Origin: Ornithodoros turicata
Lineage: Eukaryota > Arthropoda > Arachnida > Ixodida > Argasidae
Length of the DNA: 64,000 nt
Direction: 5' to 3'
Assembly: GCF_037126465.1 (NCBI RefSeq)
Contig: NC_088201.1
Location: 501,001 to 565,000 of the forward strand
Shown: positions 22,958 through 34,800 of the stretch, in pieces
Position numbering within the stretch: position 1 is the stretch's first letter
How the letters are laid out: each line of letters starts with the position of its first letter
The notes under the pieces: generated by a model
The model's database searches: none
What the model saw: the letters and a program-made list of their open reading frames with translations, nothing else
What the model was told of the DNA's origin: nothing
Program-made: the position numbers and the translations under genes

Positions 22958-24528
22958 CTTGTATTTCAGTATATGCTCCAGCCATTTCGCAACAAACGCT
23001 ATTGTGGATGTGTGGGCTAAATGGGGCTCTGTCTGACCGTTTTCCAATAAAGTCCGGTGTGCGGCAAGGTTGCCCTTTGTCTCCTGCTCTCTACGCCATG
23101 GTCTTTAGTCCACTTTTGGAGTCTCTTGCAACTTTCCTCCCTTCACGTATGCTCAAACTACCTGGCTCTACAGCTCTTCCGCTTTTTGCGTACGCGGATG
23201 ATCTATCTCTAATACTTAGAGATGAAGCTTCTGTTGCCGCTGTCCTAGGTGTTCTAGATGCCTATGGCAACGTATCAAATGCGCGCATTAATCGGGCGAA
23301 GAGTGTTTTGCTCTTCCTTAATGCTACCCCTTCGTGCCCTGCGCCCTTTGGCATTCCTGTTAAAGACGATGTTCGCATACTAGGATATAACTTTAATAGT
23401 TGCGGACTGTCGCCGTCCTCATGGCTGAGGGTGCACCAGCGCAGTGTCCCCGTTCTTGCTGATCTCAGAGGTTTGGTGCTCCCTATCACGTGTCGAGCCC
23501 GTCTTGCCGCCTCATGGTTTTTCAGTAAGTACTGGTACCATGGCAGTGTCGTTATTCCCCCTCGTCAGATCTTGGTAGCTGCTACTCGCACAGCTTTTCG
23601 TTTCATCTGGGGTGGCAGCGTGGAATGGGTGTCACGCGCCCGCATGTGCCTGCAGCGGGAGTTAGGTGGCCTATGGGTTCCACATATGAAGACCAAGTGT
23701 CTCGCCCTTGGTCTTAAAGGTATTTTTGATGCGCTCATGGAGCCGTGCCACCCTGCCCATGATCTGTTACAGTTCCTCCTGGGTCCTGATGTCAGGTTTT
23801 TTTCGGCTTTTTCGCTGAGTAGGCCTCGGTCTGAGTTTGTTGCACCTCACCTCAGGGAGTATGCCTCCTCCATGCGGCGCCTGCGCGAGTCCTACCCGGG
23901 TGAACGCATTTCTACCTGGACTGTGAAGCGACTGTACAAATCTCTCTTGGAGCTTCTTGCCATGCCTCCGCCGGCTGTGGGCCTTGGTGTGCCCCGGCAG
24001 GTTGCTTGGCGTCTTGTCACTGCGGGCTGGTTCGACGCACGTCGGGCTAGCCTGCAATGGCGCTTGGCACACGGCGTTTTACCGCTTCGGGACCGTCTGG
24101 CTCGGTACGGAGTCACCACTCCTTTCTGTCCATTCTGTGCTTGTCACGAAACTGCGGAACACGCGTTTCATCAGTGTCTTGTGCCCGATACTCTATGGCA
24201 CAAAGTTGAAGTCCTGTTCGGTGTGTCACACATTCGGTGGGCTGTCATTCAAACGCTCTTTCAGCCTCCCGTCCCGCATCGCGATAGGAAACAGTTCCTC
24301 CTTCTGGCAGTTGAGATTAACTACCAGGTGTGGATTTCTCGCTGCATTGCAGCACAGGGTGGCCGCATCCGTAGTGTAGCAGAAGTGCTAAATCTTGTTC
24401 GAGCAGGGGTTCGTCGCGCTCTTCGTAGAGAGAGAGCTGTGCTGGGAGCTGTGCACTTTGCAAGACGGTGGCAGACATCTTCGGTCCTCTTTGAAGATGA
24501 TAGAGGTACGTATGTGCTTCACTTTTAG
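22958..24528 (+). mobile_element. LINE remnant with reverse transcriptase (5' truncated or deleted)
   Basis: A long frame ends at 24528. From 23002 it reads about 508 codons: GVRQGCPLSPALY (residues 19-31), FAYADDLSLI (catalytic YADD at 64-67), thumb and connection regions, then a zinc knuckle C376-x2-C379-x7-H387-x4-C392 and a basic C-terminus. This is the second half of a non-LTR retrotransposon ORF2, which primes reverse transcription at nicked chromosomal DNA. Upstream, in the same frame, 22963-22986 reads ISVYAPA, a phrase from the AP-type endonuclease domain. It joins almost directly to the middle of the reverse transcriptase, so the first RT motifs are missing. The family may be L1/Tx1-like, but this is uncertain. 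Confidence 0.82.
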
Positions 24529-24889
24529 GTGGCCAAGTACAGTGTGCCGTTGTCACGTTCGCAGCTTTCCGCGAGTCTTCGTTCGTTGCATGGTGACGTC
24601 CAGCACACATATTAATCTAGAGATCATATTGCTCTAGAGTTGGCATCTACGTAGCCTTAGTTTAGTCCGTGTGAAACGTTAGAGGGAGCCAGTCTGTGTG
24701 GCTGGTCTTCCGCTCCGATGCCAATACAGATTGTGGATGCTCTGATCTCCCTCCGCGTACGCGATGGGGTGGAAGGGTGGCGTACATTGGGGGACTGCTC
24801 TTATATTTAGGGCGAGAGCACCTTTAAATACGTTTACGTTCATTAATTAACATACTAAGTATGTAGGCTACTTTCCGTTAATACAACCG
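24529..24889. other. LINE 3' region / spacer before the satellite
   Basis: This is probably the 3' UTR of the LINE remnant. No poly(A) tail or tail repeat is visible before the satellite begins. Confidence 0.4.
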
Positions 24890-27800
24890 TGATTGCATGC
24901 GGCCGATTGATGCAGGCGGAAGGAAAGAAGCGCGCTGTAGGAATAGATGAGGGTTGGGTTGTTAGTTCATGCTGCCGACTGATTCAGGTGGAAAGAATGA
25001 AGCGCGCTGTAGGAATAGGTGGGGGTTAGGTCGTGATTGCATGCGGCCGATTGATGGAGGCGGAAGGAAAGAAGCGCGCTGTAGGAATAGATGAGGGTTG
25101 GGTTGTTATTTCATGCTGCCGACTGATTCAGGTGGAAAGAAAGAAGCGCGCTGTAGGAATAGGTGGGGGTTAGGTCGTGATTGCATGCGGCCGATTGATG
25201 CAGGCGGAAGGAAAGAAGCGCGCTGTAGGAATAGATGAGGGTTGGGTTGTTAGTTCATGCTGCCGACTGATTCAGGTGGAAAGAAAGAAGCGCGCTGTAG
25301 GAATAGGTGGGGGTTAGGTCGTGATTGCATGCGGCCGATTGATGGAGGCGGAAGGAAAGAAGCGCGCTGTAGGAATAGATGAGGGTTGGGTTGTTAGTTC
25401 ATGCAGCCGACTGATTCAGGTGGAAAGAAAGAAGCGCGCTGTAGGAATAGGTGGGGGTTAGGTCGTGATTGCATGCGGCCGATTGATGCAGGCGGAAGGA
25501 AAGAAGCGCGCTGTAGGAATAGATGAGGGTTGGGTTGTTATTTCATGCTGCCGACTGATTCAGGTGGAAAGAAAGAAGCGCGCTGTAGGAATAGGTGGGG
25601 GTTAGGTCGTGATTGCATGCGGCCGATTGATGCAGGCGGAAGGAAAGAAGCGCGCTGTAGGAATAGATGAGGGTTGGGTTGTTAGTTCATGCTGCCGACT
25701 GATTCAGGTGGAAAGAAAGAAGCGCGCTGTAGGAATAGGTGGGGGTTAGGTCGTGATTGCATGCGGCCGATTGATGCAGGCGGAAGGAAAGAAGCGCGCT
25801 GTAGGAATAGATGAGGGTTGGGTTGTTAGTTCATGCAGCCGACTGATTCAGGTGGAAAGAAAGAAGCGCGCTGTAGGAATAGGTGGGGGTTAGGTCGTGA
25901 TTGCATGCGGCCGATTGATGGAGGCGGAAGGAAAGAAGCGCGCTGTAGGAATAGATGAGGGTTGGGTTGTTATTTCATGCTGCCGACTGATTCAGGTGGA
26001 AAGAAAGAAGCGCGCTGTAGGAATAGGTGGGGGTTAGGTCGTGATTGCATGCGGCCGATTGATGCAGGCGGAAGGAAAGAAGCGCGCTGTAGGAATAGAT
26101 GAGGGTTGGGTTGTTAGTTCATGCTGCCGACTGATTCAGGTGGAAAGAAAGAAGCGCGCTGTAGGAATAGGTGGGGGTTAGGTCGTGATTGCATGCGGCC
26201 GATTGATGGAGGCGGAAGGAAAGAAGCGCGCTGTAGGAATAGATGAGGGTTGGGTTGTTAGTTCATGCAGCCGACTGATTCAGGTGGAAAGAAAGAAGCG
26301 CGCTGTAGGAATAGGTGGGGGTTAGGTCGTGATTGCATGCGGCCGATTGATGAGGCGGAAGGAAAGAAGCGCGCTGTAGGAATAGATGAGGGTTGGGTTG
26401 TTAGTTCATGCTGCCGACTGATTCAGGTGGAAAGAAAGAAGCGCGCTGTAGGAATAGGTGGGGGTTAGGTCGTGATTGCATGCGGCCGATTGATGCAGGC
26501 GGAAGGAAAGAAGCGCGCTGTAGGAATAGATGAGGGTTGGGTTGTTATTTCATGCTGCCGACTGATTCAGGTGGAAAGAAAGAAGCGCGCTGTAGGAATA
26601 GGTGGGGGTTAGGTCGTGATTGCATGCGGCCGATTGATGCAGGCGGAAGGAAAGAAGCGCGCTGTAGGAATAGATGAGGGTTGGGTTGTTAGTTCATGCT
26701 GCCGACTGATTCAGGTGGAAAGAAAGAAGCGCGCTGTAGGAATAGGTGGGGGTTAGGTCGTGATTGCATGCGGCCGATTGATGCAGGCGGAAGGAAAGAA
26801 GCGCGCTGTAGGAATAGATGAGGGTTGGGTTGTTAGTTCATGCTGCCGACTGATTCAGGTGGAAAGAAAGAAGCGCGCTGTAGGAATAGGTGGGGGTTAG
26901 GTCGTGATTGCATGCGGCCGATTGATGGAGGCGGAAGGAAAGAAGCGCGCTGTAGGAATAGATGAGGGTTGGGTTGTTATTTCATGCTGCCGACTGATTC
27001 AGGTGGAAAGAAAGAAGCGCGCTGTAGGAATAGGTGGGGGTTAGGTCGTGATTGCATGCGGCCGATTGATGCAGGCGGAAGGAAAGAAGCGCGCTGTAGG
27101 AATAGATGAGGGTTGGGTTGTTATTTCATGCTGCCGACTGATTCAGGTGGAAAGAAAGAAGCGCGCTGTAGGAATAGGTGGGGGTTAGGTCGTGATTGCA
27201 TGCGGCCGATTGATGGAGGCGGAAGGAAAGAAGCGCGCTGTAGGAATAGATGAGGGTTGGGTTGTTAGTTCATGCTGCCGACTGATTCAGGTGGAAAGAA
27301 AGAAGCGCGCTGTAGGAATAGGTGGGGGTTAGGTCGTGATTGCATGCGGCCGATTGATGCAGGCGGAAGGAAAGAAGCGCGCTGTAGGAATAGATGAGGG
27401 TTGGGTTGTTATTTCATGCTGCCGACTGATTCAGGTGGAAAGAAAGAAGCGCGCTGTAGGAATAGGTGGGGGTTAGGTCGTGATTGCATGCGGCCGATTG
27501 ATGGAGGCGGAAGGAAAGAAGCGCGCTGTAGGAATAGATGAGGGTTGGGTTGTTATTTCATGCTGCCGACTGATTCAGGTGGAAAGAAAGAAGCGCGCTG
27601 TAGGAATAGGTGGGGGTTAGGTCGTGATTGCATGCGGCCGATTGATGGAGGCGGAAGGAAAGAAGCGCGCTGTAGGAATAGATGAGGGTTGGGTTGTTAT
27701 TTCATGCTGCCGACTGATTCAGGTGGAAAGAAAGAAGCGCGCTGTAGGAATAGGTGGGGGTTAGGTCGTGATTGCATGCGGCCGATTGATGGAGGCGGAA

Positions 27801-28794
27801 GGAAAGAAGCGCGCTGTAGGAATAGATGAGGGTTGGGTTGTTATTTCATGCTGCCGACTGATTCAGGTGGAAAGAAAGAAGCGCGCTGTAGGAATAGGTG
27901 GGGGTTAGGTCGTGATTGCATGCGGCCGATTGATGGAGGCGGAAGGAATGAAGCGCGCTGTAGGAATAGATGAGGGTTGGGTTGTTATTTCATGCTGCCG
28001 ACTGATTCAGGAGAAAGAAAGAAGCGCGCTGTAGGAATAGGTGGGGGTTAGGTCGTGATTGCATGCGGCCGACTTGATGCAGGCGGAAGGAAAGAAGCGC
28101 GCTGTAGGAATAGATGAGGGTTGGGTTGTTATTTCATGCTGCCGACTGATTCAGGTGGAAAGAAAGAAGCGCGCTGTAGGAATAGATGAGGGTTGGGTTG
28201 TTAGTTCATGCTGCCGACTGATTCAGGTGGAAAGAATGAAGCGCGCTGTAGGAATAGGTGGGGGTTAGGTCGTGATTGCATGCGGCCGATTGCAGGCGAA
28301 GGAAAGAAGCGCGCTGTAGGAATAGATGAGGGTTGGGTTGTTATTTCATGCTGCCGACTGATTCAGGTGGAAAGAAAGAAGCGCGCTGTAGGAATAGGTG
28401 GGGGTTAGGTCGTGATTGCATGCGGCCGATTGATGCAGGCGGAAGGAAAGAAGCGCGCTGTAGGAATAGATGAGGGTTGGGTTGTTATTTCATGCTGCCG
28501 ACTGATTCAGGTGGAAAGAAAGAAGCGCGCTGTAGGAATAGGTGGGGGTTAGGTCGTGATTGCATGCGGCCGATTGATGCAGGCGGAAGGAAAGAAGCGC
28601 GCTGTAGGAATAGATGAGGGTTGGGTTGTTATTTCATGCTGCCGACTGATTCAGGTGGAAAGAAAGAAGCGCGCTGTAGGAATAGGTGGGGGTTAGGTCG
28701 TGATTGCATGCGGCCGATTGATGCAGGCGGAAGGAAAGAAGCGCGCTGTAGGAATAGATGAGGGTTGGGTTGTTATTTCATGCTGCCGACTGAT
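24890..28794. repeat. 144-bp satellite (dimer of 72-bp monomers), subfamily 1
   Basis: About 27 copies of a 144-bp unit made of two related 72-bp monomers: one with gcatgcggccgattgatg and agatgagggttgggtt, the other with tcatgctgccgactgattc and aggtgggggttaggtc. Both contain gaagcgcgctgtaggaata. Copies differ at a few alternating positions (gatgcagg/gatggagg, ttagttc/ttatttc). The array runs into the assembly gap at 28795. It is homologous, monomer for monomer, to the array beyond the gap. Confidence 0.97.
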
Positions 28795-28894
28795 NNNNNN
28801 NNNNNNNNNNNNNNNNNNNNNNNNNNNNNNNNNNNNNNNNNNNNNNNNNNNNNNNNNNNNNNNNNNNNNNNNNNNNNNNNNNNNNNNNNNNNNN
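28795..28894. other. Assembly gap (100 N)
   Basis: Exactly 100 N, the conventional placeholder for a gap of unknown size. It separates the two satellite subfamilies. Confidence 0.99.
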
Positions 28895-31800
28895 TAGGTG
28901 AGGCTTCGATCGTTACTTCATGCGGCGGACTGATGCAAGCGGAAGAACCCCGCTGTAGGAATAGTGAGGCTTCGATCTTACTTCATGCGGCGGACTGATG
29001 CAGGCGGAAGGAAAGAACCCCGCTGTAGGAATAGGTGAGGCTTCGATCGTTACTTCATGCGGCGGACTGATGCAGCGGGGAAAAAGAACCCCGCTGTAGG
29101 AATAGGTGAGGCTTCGATCGTTACTTCATGCGGCGGACTGATGCAGGCGAAGGAAAGAACCCCACGTAGGAATAGGTGAGGCTTCGATCGTTACTTCATG
29201 CGGCGGACTGATGCAGGCGGAAGGAAAAACCCGCTGTAGGAATAGGTGAGGCTTCGATCGTTACTTCATGCGGCGGACTGATGCAGGGAAGGAAGAACCC
29301 CGCTGTAGGAATAGGTGAGGTTTAGATCGTTATTTCATGCGGCGGACGGATCAAGGTGGAAGGAAAGAACCCGCTGTAGAATAGGTGAGGCTTCGATCGT
29401 TATTCATGCGGCGGGACTGATGCAGGCGGAAGGAAAGAACCCCGCAGTAGGAATAGGTGAGGCTTCGATCGTTACTTCATGCGGCGGACTGATGCAGGCG
29501 GAAGGAAAGAACCCCGCTGTAGGAATAGGTGAGGCTTCGATCGTTACTTTCATGCGGCGGACTGATGCAGCGGAAGGAAAGAACCCCGCTGTAGGAATAG
29601 GTGAGGCTTAGATCGTTATTTCATGCGGCTGAGCAGGCGGAAGGAAGGAACCCGCTGTAGGATATAGGTGAGGCTTGATCGTTATTTCATGCGGCGGACT
29701 GATGCAGGTGGAAGGAAAGAACCCCGCTGTAGGAATAGGTGAGGCTTCGATCGTTACTTCATGCGCGGACTGATGCAGGCGGAAGGAAAGAACCCCGCTG
29801 TAGGAATAGGTGAGGCTTCGATCGTTACTTCATGCGGCGACTGATGCAGGCGGAAGGAAAGAACCCCACTGTAGGAATAGGTGAGGCTTAGATCGTTATT
29901 TCATGCGGCAGACTGATGAAGTGGAAGGAAAACACCCCGCTGTAGAATAGGTGAGGCTTTCGATCGTTATTTCATGCGGCGGACTGATGCAGGCGGAAGG
30001 AAAGCCCGCTGTAGGAATAGGTGAGGCTTCGATCGTTATTTCATGCGGCGGACTGATGCAGCGGAAGGAAGAACCCCACTGTAGGAATAGGTGAGGCTTC
30101 GATCGTACTTCATGCGGCGGACTGATGCAGGCGGAAGGAAAGAACCCGCTGTAGGAATAGGTGAGGCTTAGATCGTTATTCATGCGGACGCGGATCAGGT
30201 GGAAGGAAAACCCCGCTGTAGGAATAGGTGAGGCTTCGATCGTTACTTCATGCGGCGGACTGATGCAGGCGGAAGGAAAGAACCCCGCTGTAGGAATAGG
30301 TGAGGCTTCGATCGTTACTTCATGCGGCGGACGGATGCAGGCGGAAGGAAAGAACCCCCACTGTAGGAATAGGTGAGGCTTCGATCGTTACTTCATGCGG
30401 CGGATGATGCAGCGGAAGGAAAGAACCCCGCTGTAGGAATAGGTGAGGCTTCGATCGTTACTTCATGCGGCGGACTGATGCAGGCGGAAGGAAAGAACCC
30501 CGCTGTAGGAATAGGTGAGGCTTCGATCGTTACTTCATGCGGCGGACTGATGCAGGCGGAAGGAAAGAAACCCGCTGTAGGAATAGGTGAGGCTTCGATC
30601 GTTACTTCATGCGCGACTGATGCAGGCGGAAGGAAAGAACCCCGCTGTAGGAATAGGTGAGCTTCGATCGTTACTTCATGCGGCGGACTGATGCAGGCGG
30701 AAGGAAAGAACCCCGCTGTAGGAATAGGTGAGGCTTCGATCGTTACTTCATGCGGCGGAACTGATGCAGGCGGAAGGAAAGAACCCCGCTGTAGGAATAG
30801 GTGAGGCTTCGATCGTTATTTCATGCGGCGGACTGATGCAGGCGGAAGGAAAGAACCCCGCTGTAGGAATAGGTGAGGCTTCGATCGTTACTTCTGCGGC
30901 GGACTGATGCAGGCGGAAGGAAAGAACCCCGTGTAGGAATAGTGAGGCTTCGATCGTAACTTCATGCGGCGGACTGAAGGTGGAAGGAAAACACCCCGTG
31001 TAGGAATAGGTGAGGTTTTCGATCATTATTTCATGCGGCGACTGATGCAGGCGGCAGGAAAGAACCCCCGCATGTAGGGAATAGTGAGGGGGCTTTTAGA
31101 TCGTTATTTCATGCGGGCAGACGGATCAAGGTGGGAAGGAAACATATGCCCGCTGTAGGAATAGGTGAGCATCGATCGTTACTCATGCGCGACTGATGCA
31201 GGCGAAGGAAAGACCCCCCGCTGGAGGAATAGGTGAGCCTATCGATCGTTACTTCATGCGCGGACTGATGCCCGGCGGAAAGGAAAGAACCCCATGTAGG
31301 AATAGGTGGGCTAATATCGTTATTTTCATGCGGGCAGACGGGATGAAGGTGGAAGAAACACGCCCGCTGTATGAATAGGTGAGGTTTAGATCATTATTTC
31401 ATGCGGCGGACTGATGCAGGCGGAAGGAAAGAACCCTGCTGTAGGAATAGGTGAGGCTTAAATCGTTATTTCATGCGGCAGGACGGATCAAGGTGGAAGG
31501 AAACATGCCCGCTGTAGGAATAGGTGAGGCTTCGATCGTTACTTCATGCGGCGGACTGATGCAGGCGGAAGGAAAGAACCCCGCTGTAGGAATAGGTGAG
31601 GCTTCGATCGTTACTTCATGCGGCGGACTGATGCAGGCGGAAGGAAAGAACCCCACTGTAGGAATAGGTGAGGCTTAGATCGTTATTTCATGCGGCAGAC
31701 GGATGAAGGTGGAAGGAAACACGCCCGCTGTAGGAATAGGTGAGGTTTAGATCATTATTTCATGCGGCGGACTGATGCAGGCGGAAGGAAAGAACCCCGC

Positions 31801-34800
31801 TGTAGGAATAGGTGAGGTTTAGATCGTTATTTCATGCGGCAGACGGATCAAGGTGGAAGGAAACATGCCCGCTGTAGGAATAGGTGAGGCTTCGATCGTT
31901 ACTTCATGCGGCGGACTGATGCAGGCGGAAGGAAAGAACCCCGCTGTAGGAATAGGTGAGGCTTAGATCGTTATTTCATGCGGCAGACGGATCAAGGTGG
32001 AAGGAAACATGCCCGCTGTAGGAATAGGTGAGGCTTCGATCGTTACTTCATGCGGCGGACTGATGCAGGCGGAAGGAAAGAACCCCGCTGTAGGAATAGG
32101 TGAGGCTTCGATCGTTACTTCATGCGGCGGACTGATGCAGGCGGAAGGAAAGAACCCCACTGTAGGAATAGGTGAGGCTTAGATCGTTATTTCATGCGGC
32201 AGACGGATGAAGGTGGAAGGAAACACGCCCGCTGTAGGAATAGGTGAGGTTTAGATCATTATTTCATGCGGCGGACTGATGCAGGCGGAAGGAAAGAACC
32301 CGCTGTAGGAATAGGTGAGGCTTAGATCGTTATTTCATGCGGCAGACGGATCAAGGTGGAAGGAAACATGTCCGCTGTAGGAATAGGTGAGGCTTCGATC
32401 ATTACTTCATGCGGCGGACTGATGCAGGCGGAAGGAAAGAACCCCGCTGTAGGAATAGGTGAGGCTTCGATCGTTACTTCATGCGGCGGACTGATGCAGG
32501 CGGAAGGAAAGAACCCCGCTGTAGGAATAGGTGAGGCTTCGATCGTTACTTCATGCGGCGGACTGATGCAGGCGGAAGGAAAGAACCCCGCTGTAGGAAT
32601 AGGTGAGGCTTCGATCGTTATTCATGCGGCGGACTGATGCAGGCGGAAGGAAAGAACCCCGCTGTAGGAATAGGTGAGGCTTCGATCGTTACTTCATGCG
32701 GCGGACTGATGCAGGCGGAAGGAAAGAACCCCGCTGTAGGAATAGGTGAGGCTTCGATCGTTACTTCATGCGGCGGACTGATGCAGGCGGAAGGAAACAC
32801 GCCCGCTGTAGGAATAGGTGAGGTTTAGATCATTATTTCATGCGGCGGACTGATGCAGGCGGAAGGAAAGAACCCCGCTGTAGGAATAGGTGAGGCTTAA
32901 ATCGTTATTTCATGCGGCAGACGATCAAGGTGGAAGGAAACATGCCCGCTGTAGGAATAGGTGAGGGCTTCGATCGTTACTTCATGCGGCGGACTGATGC
33001 AGGCGGAAGGAAAGAACCCCGCTGTAGGAATAGGTGAGGCTTCGATCGTTACTTCATGCGGCGGACTGATGCAGGCGGAAGGAAAGAACCCCACTGTAGG
33101 AATAGGTGAGGCTTAGATCGTTATTTATGCGGCAGACGGATGAAGGTGGAAGGAAACACGCCCGCTGTAGGAATAGGTGAGGTTTAGATCATTATTTCAT
33201 GCGGCGGACTGATGCAGGCGGAAGGAAAGAACCCCGCTGTAGGAATAGGTGAGGTTTAGATCGTTATTTCATGCGGCAGACGGATCAAGGTGGAAGGAAA
33301 CATGCCCGCTGTAGGAATAGGTGAGGCTTCGATCGTTACTTCATGCGGCGGACTGATGCAGGCGGAAGGAAAGAACCCCGCTGTAGGAATAGGTGAGGCT
33401 TAGATCGTTATTTCATGCGGCAGACGGATCAAGGTGGAAGGAAACATGCCCGCTGTAGGAATAGGTGAGGCTTCGATCGTTACTTCATGCGGCGGACTGA
33501 TGCAGGCGGAAGGAAAGAACCCCGCTGTAGGAATAGGTGAGGCTTCGATCGTTACTTCATGCGGCGGACTGATGCAGGCGGAAGGAAAGAACCCCACTGT
33601 AGGAATAGGTGAGGCTTAGATCGTTATTTCATGCGGCAGACGGATGAAGGTGGAAGGAAACACACCCGCTGTAGGAATAGGTGAGGTTTAGATCATTATT
33701 TCATGCGGCGGACTGATGCAGGCGGAAGGAAAGAACCCCGCTGTAGGAATAGGTGAGGCTTAGATCGTTATTTCATGCGGCAGACGGATCAAGGTGGAAG
33801 GAAACATGCCCGCTGTAGGAATAGGTGAGGCTTCGATCATTACTTCATGCGGCGGACTGATGCAGGCGGAAGGAAAGAACCCCACTGTAGGAATAGGTGA
33901 GGCTTCGATCGTTACTTCATGCGGCGGACTGATGCAGGCGGAAGGAAAGAACCCCGCTGTAGGAATAGGTGAGGCTTCGATCGTTACTTCATGCGGCGGA
34001 CTGATGCAGGCGGAAGGAAAGAACCCCGCTGTAGGAATAGGTGAGGCTTCGATCGTTACTTCATGCGGCGGACTGATGCAGGCGGAAGGAAAGAACCCCG
34101 CTGTAGGAATAGGTGAGGCTTCGATCGTTACTTCATGCGGCGGACTGATGCAGGCGGAAGGAAAGAACCCCGCTGTAGGAATAGGTGAGGCTTCGATCGT
34201 TACTTCATGCGGCGGACTGATGCAGGCGGAAGGAAAGAACCCCACTGTAGGAATAGGTGAGGCTTCGATCGTTACTTCATGCGGCGGACTGATGCAGGCG
34301 GAAGGAAAGAACCCTGCTGTAGGAATAGGTGAGGCTTCGATCGTTACTTCATGCGGCGGACTGATGCAGGCGGAAGGAAAGAACCCCACTGTAGGAATAG
34401 GTGAGGCTTAGATCGTTACTTCATGCGGCAGACGGATCAAGGTGGAAGGAAACATGCCCGCTGTAGGAATAGGTGAGGCTTCGATCGTTACTTCATGCGG
34501 CGGACTGATGCAGGCGGAAGGAAAGAACCCCGCTGTAGGAATAGGTTAGGCTTCGATCGTTACTTCATGCGGCGGACTGATGCAGGCGGAAGGAAAGAAC
34601 CCCGCTGTAGGAATAGGTGAGGCTTCGATCGTTACTTCATGCGGCGGACTGATGCAGGCGGAAGGAAAGAACCCCACTGTAGGAATAGGTGAGGCTTAGA
34701 TCGTTACTTCATGCGGCTGACGGATCAAGGTGGAAGGAAACATGCCCGCTGTAGGAATAGGTGAGGCCTTCGATCGTTACTTCATGCGGCGGACTGATGC

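Noticed and set aside
33760..34411. Long open frames on both strands (205-209 codons) in the 72-bp array
   Set aside because: They follow a tandem repeat whose period is a multiple of three. No start context, splice signal or domain is present, and similar frames appear wherever the array has no indels.
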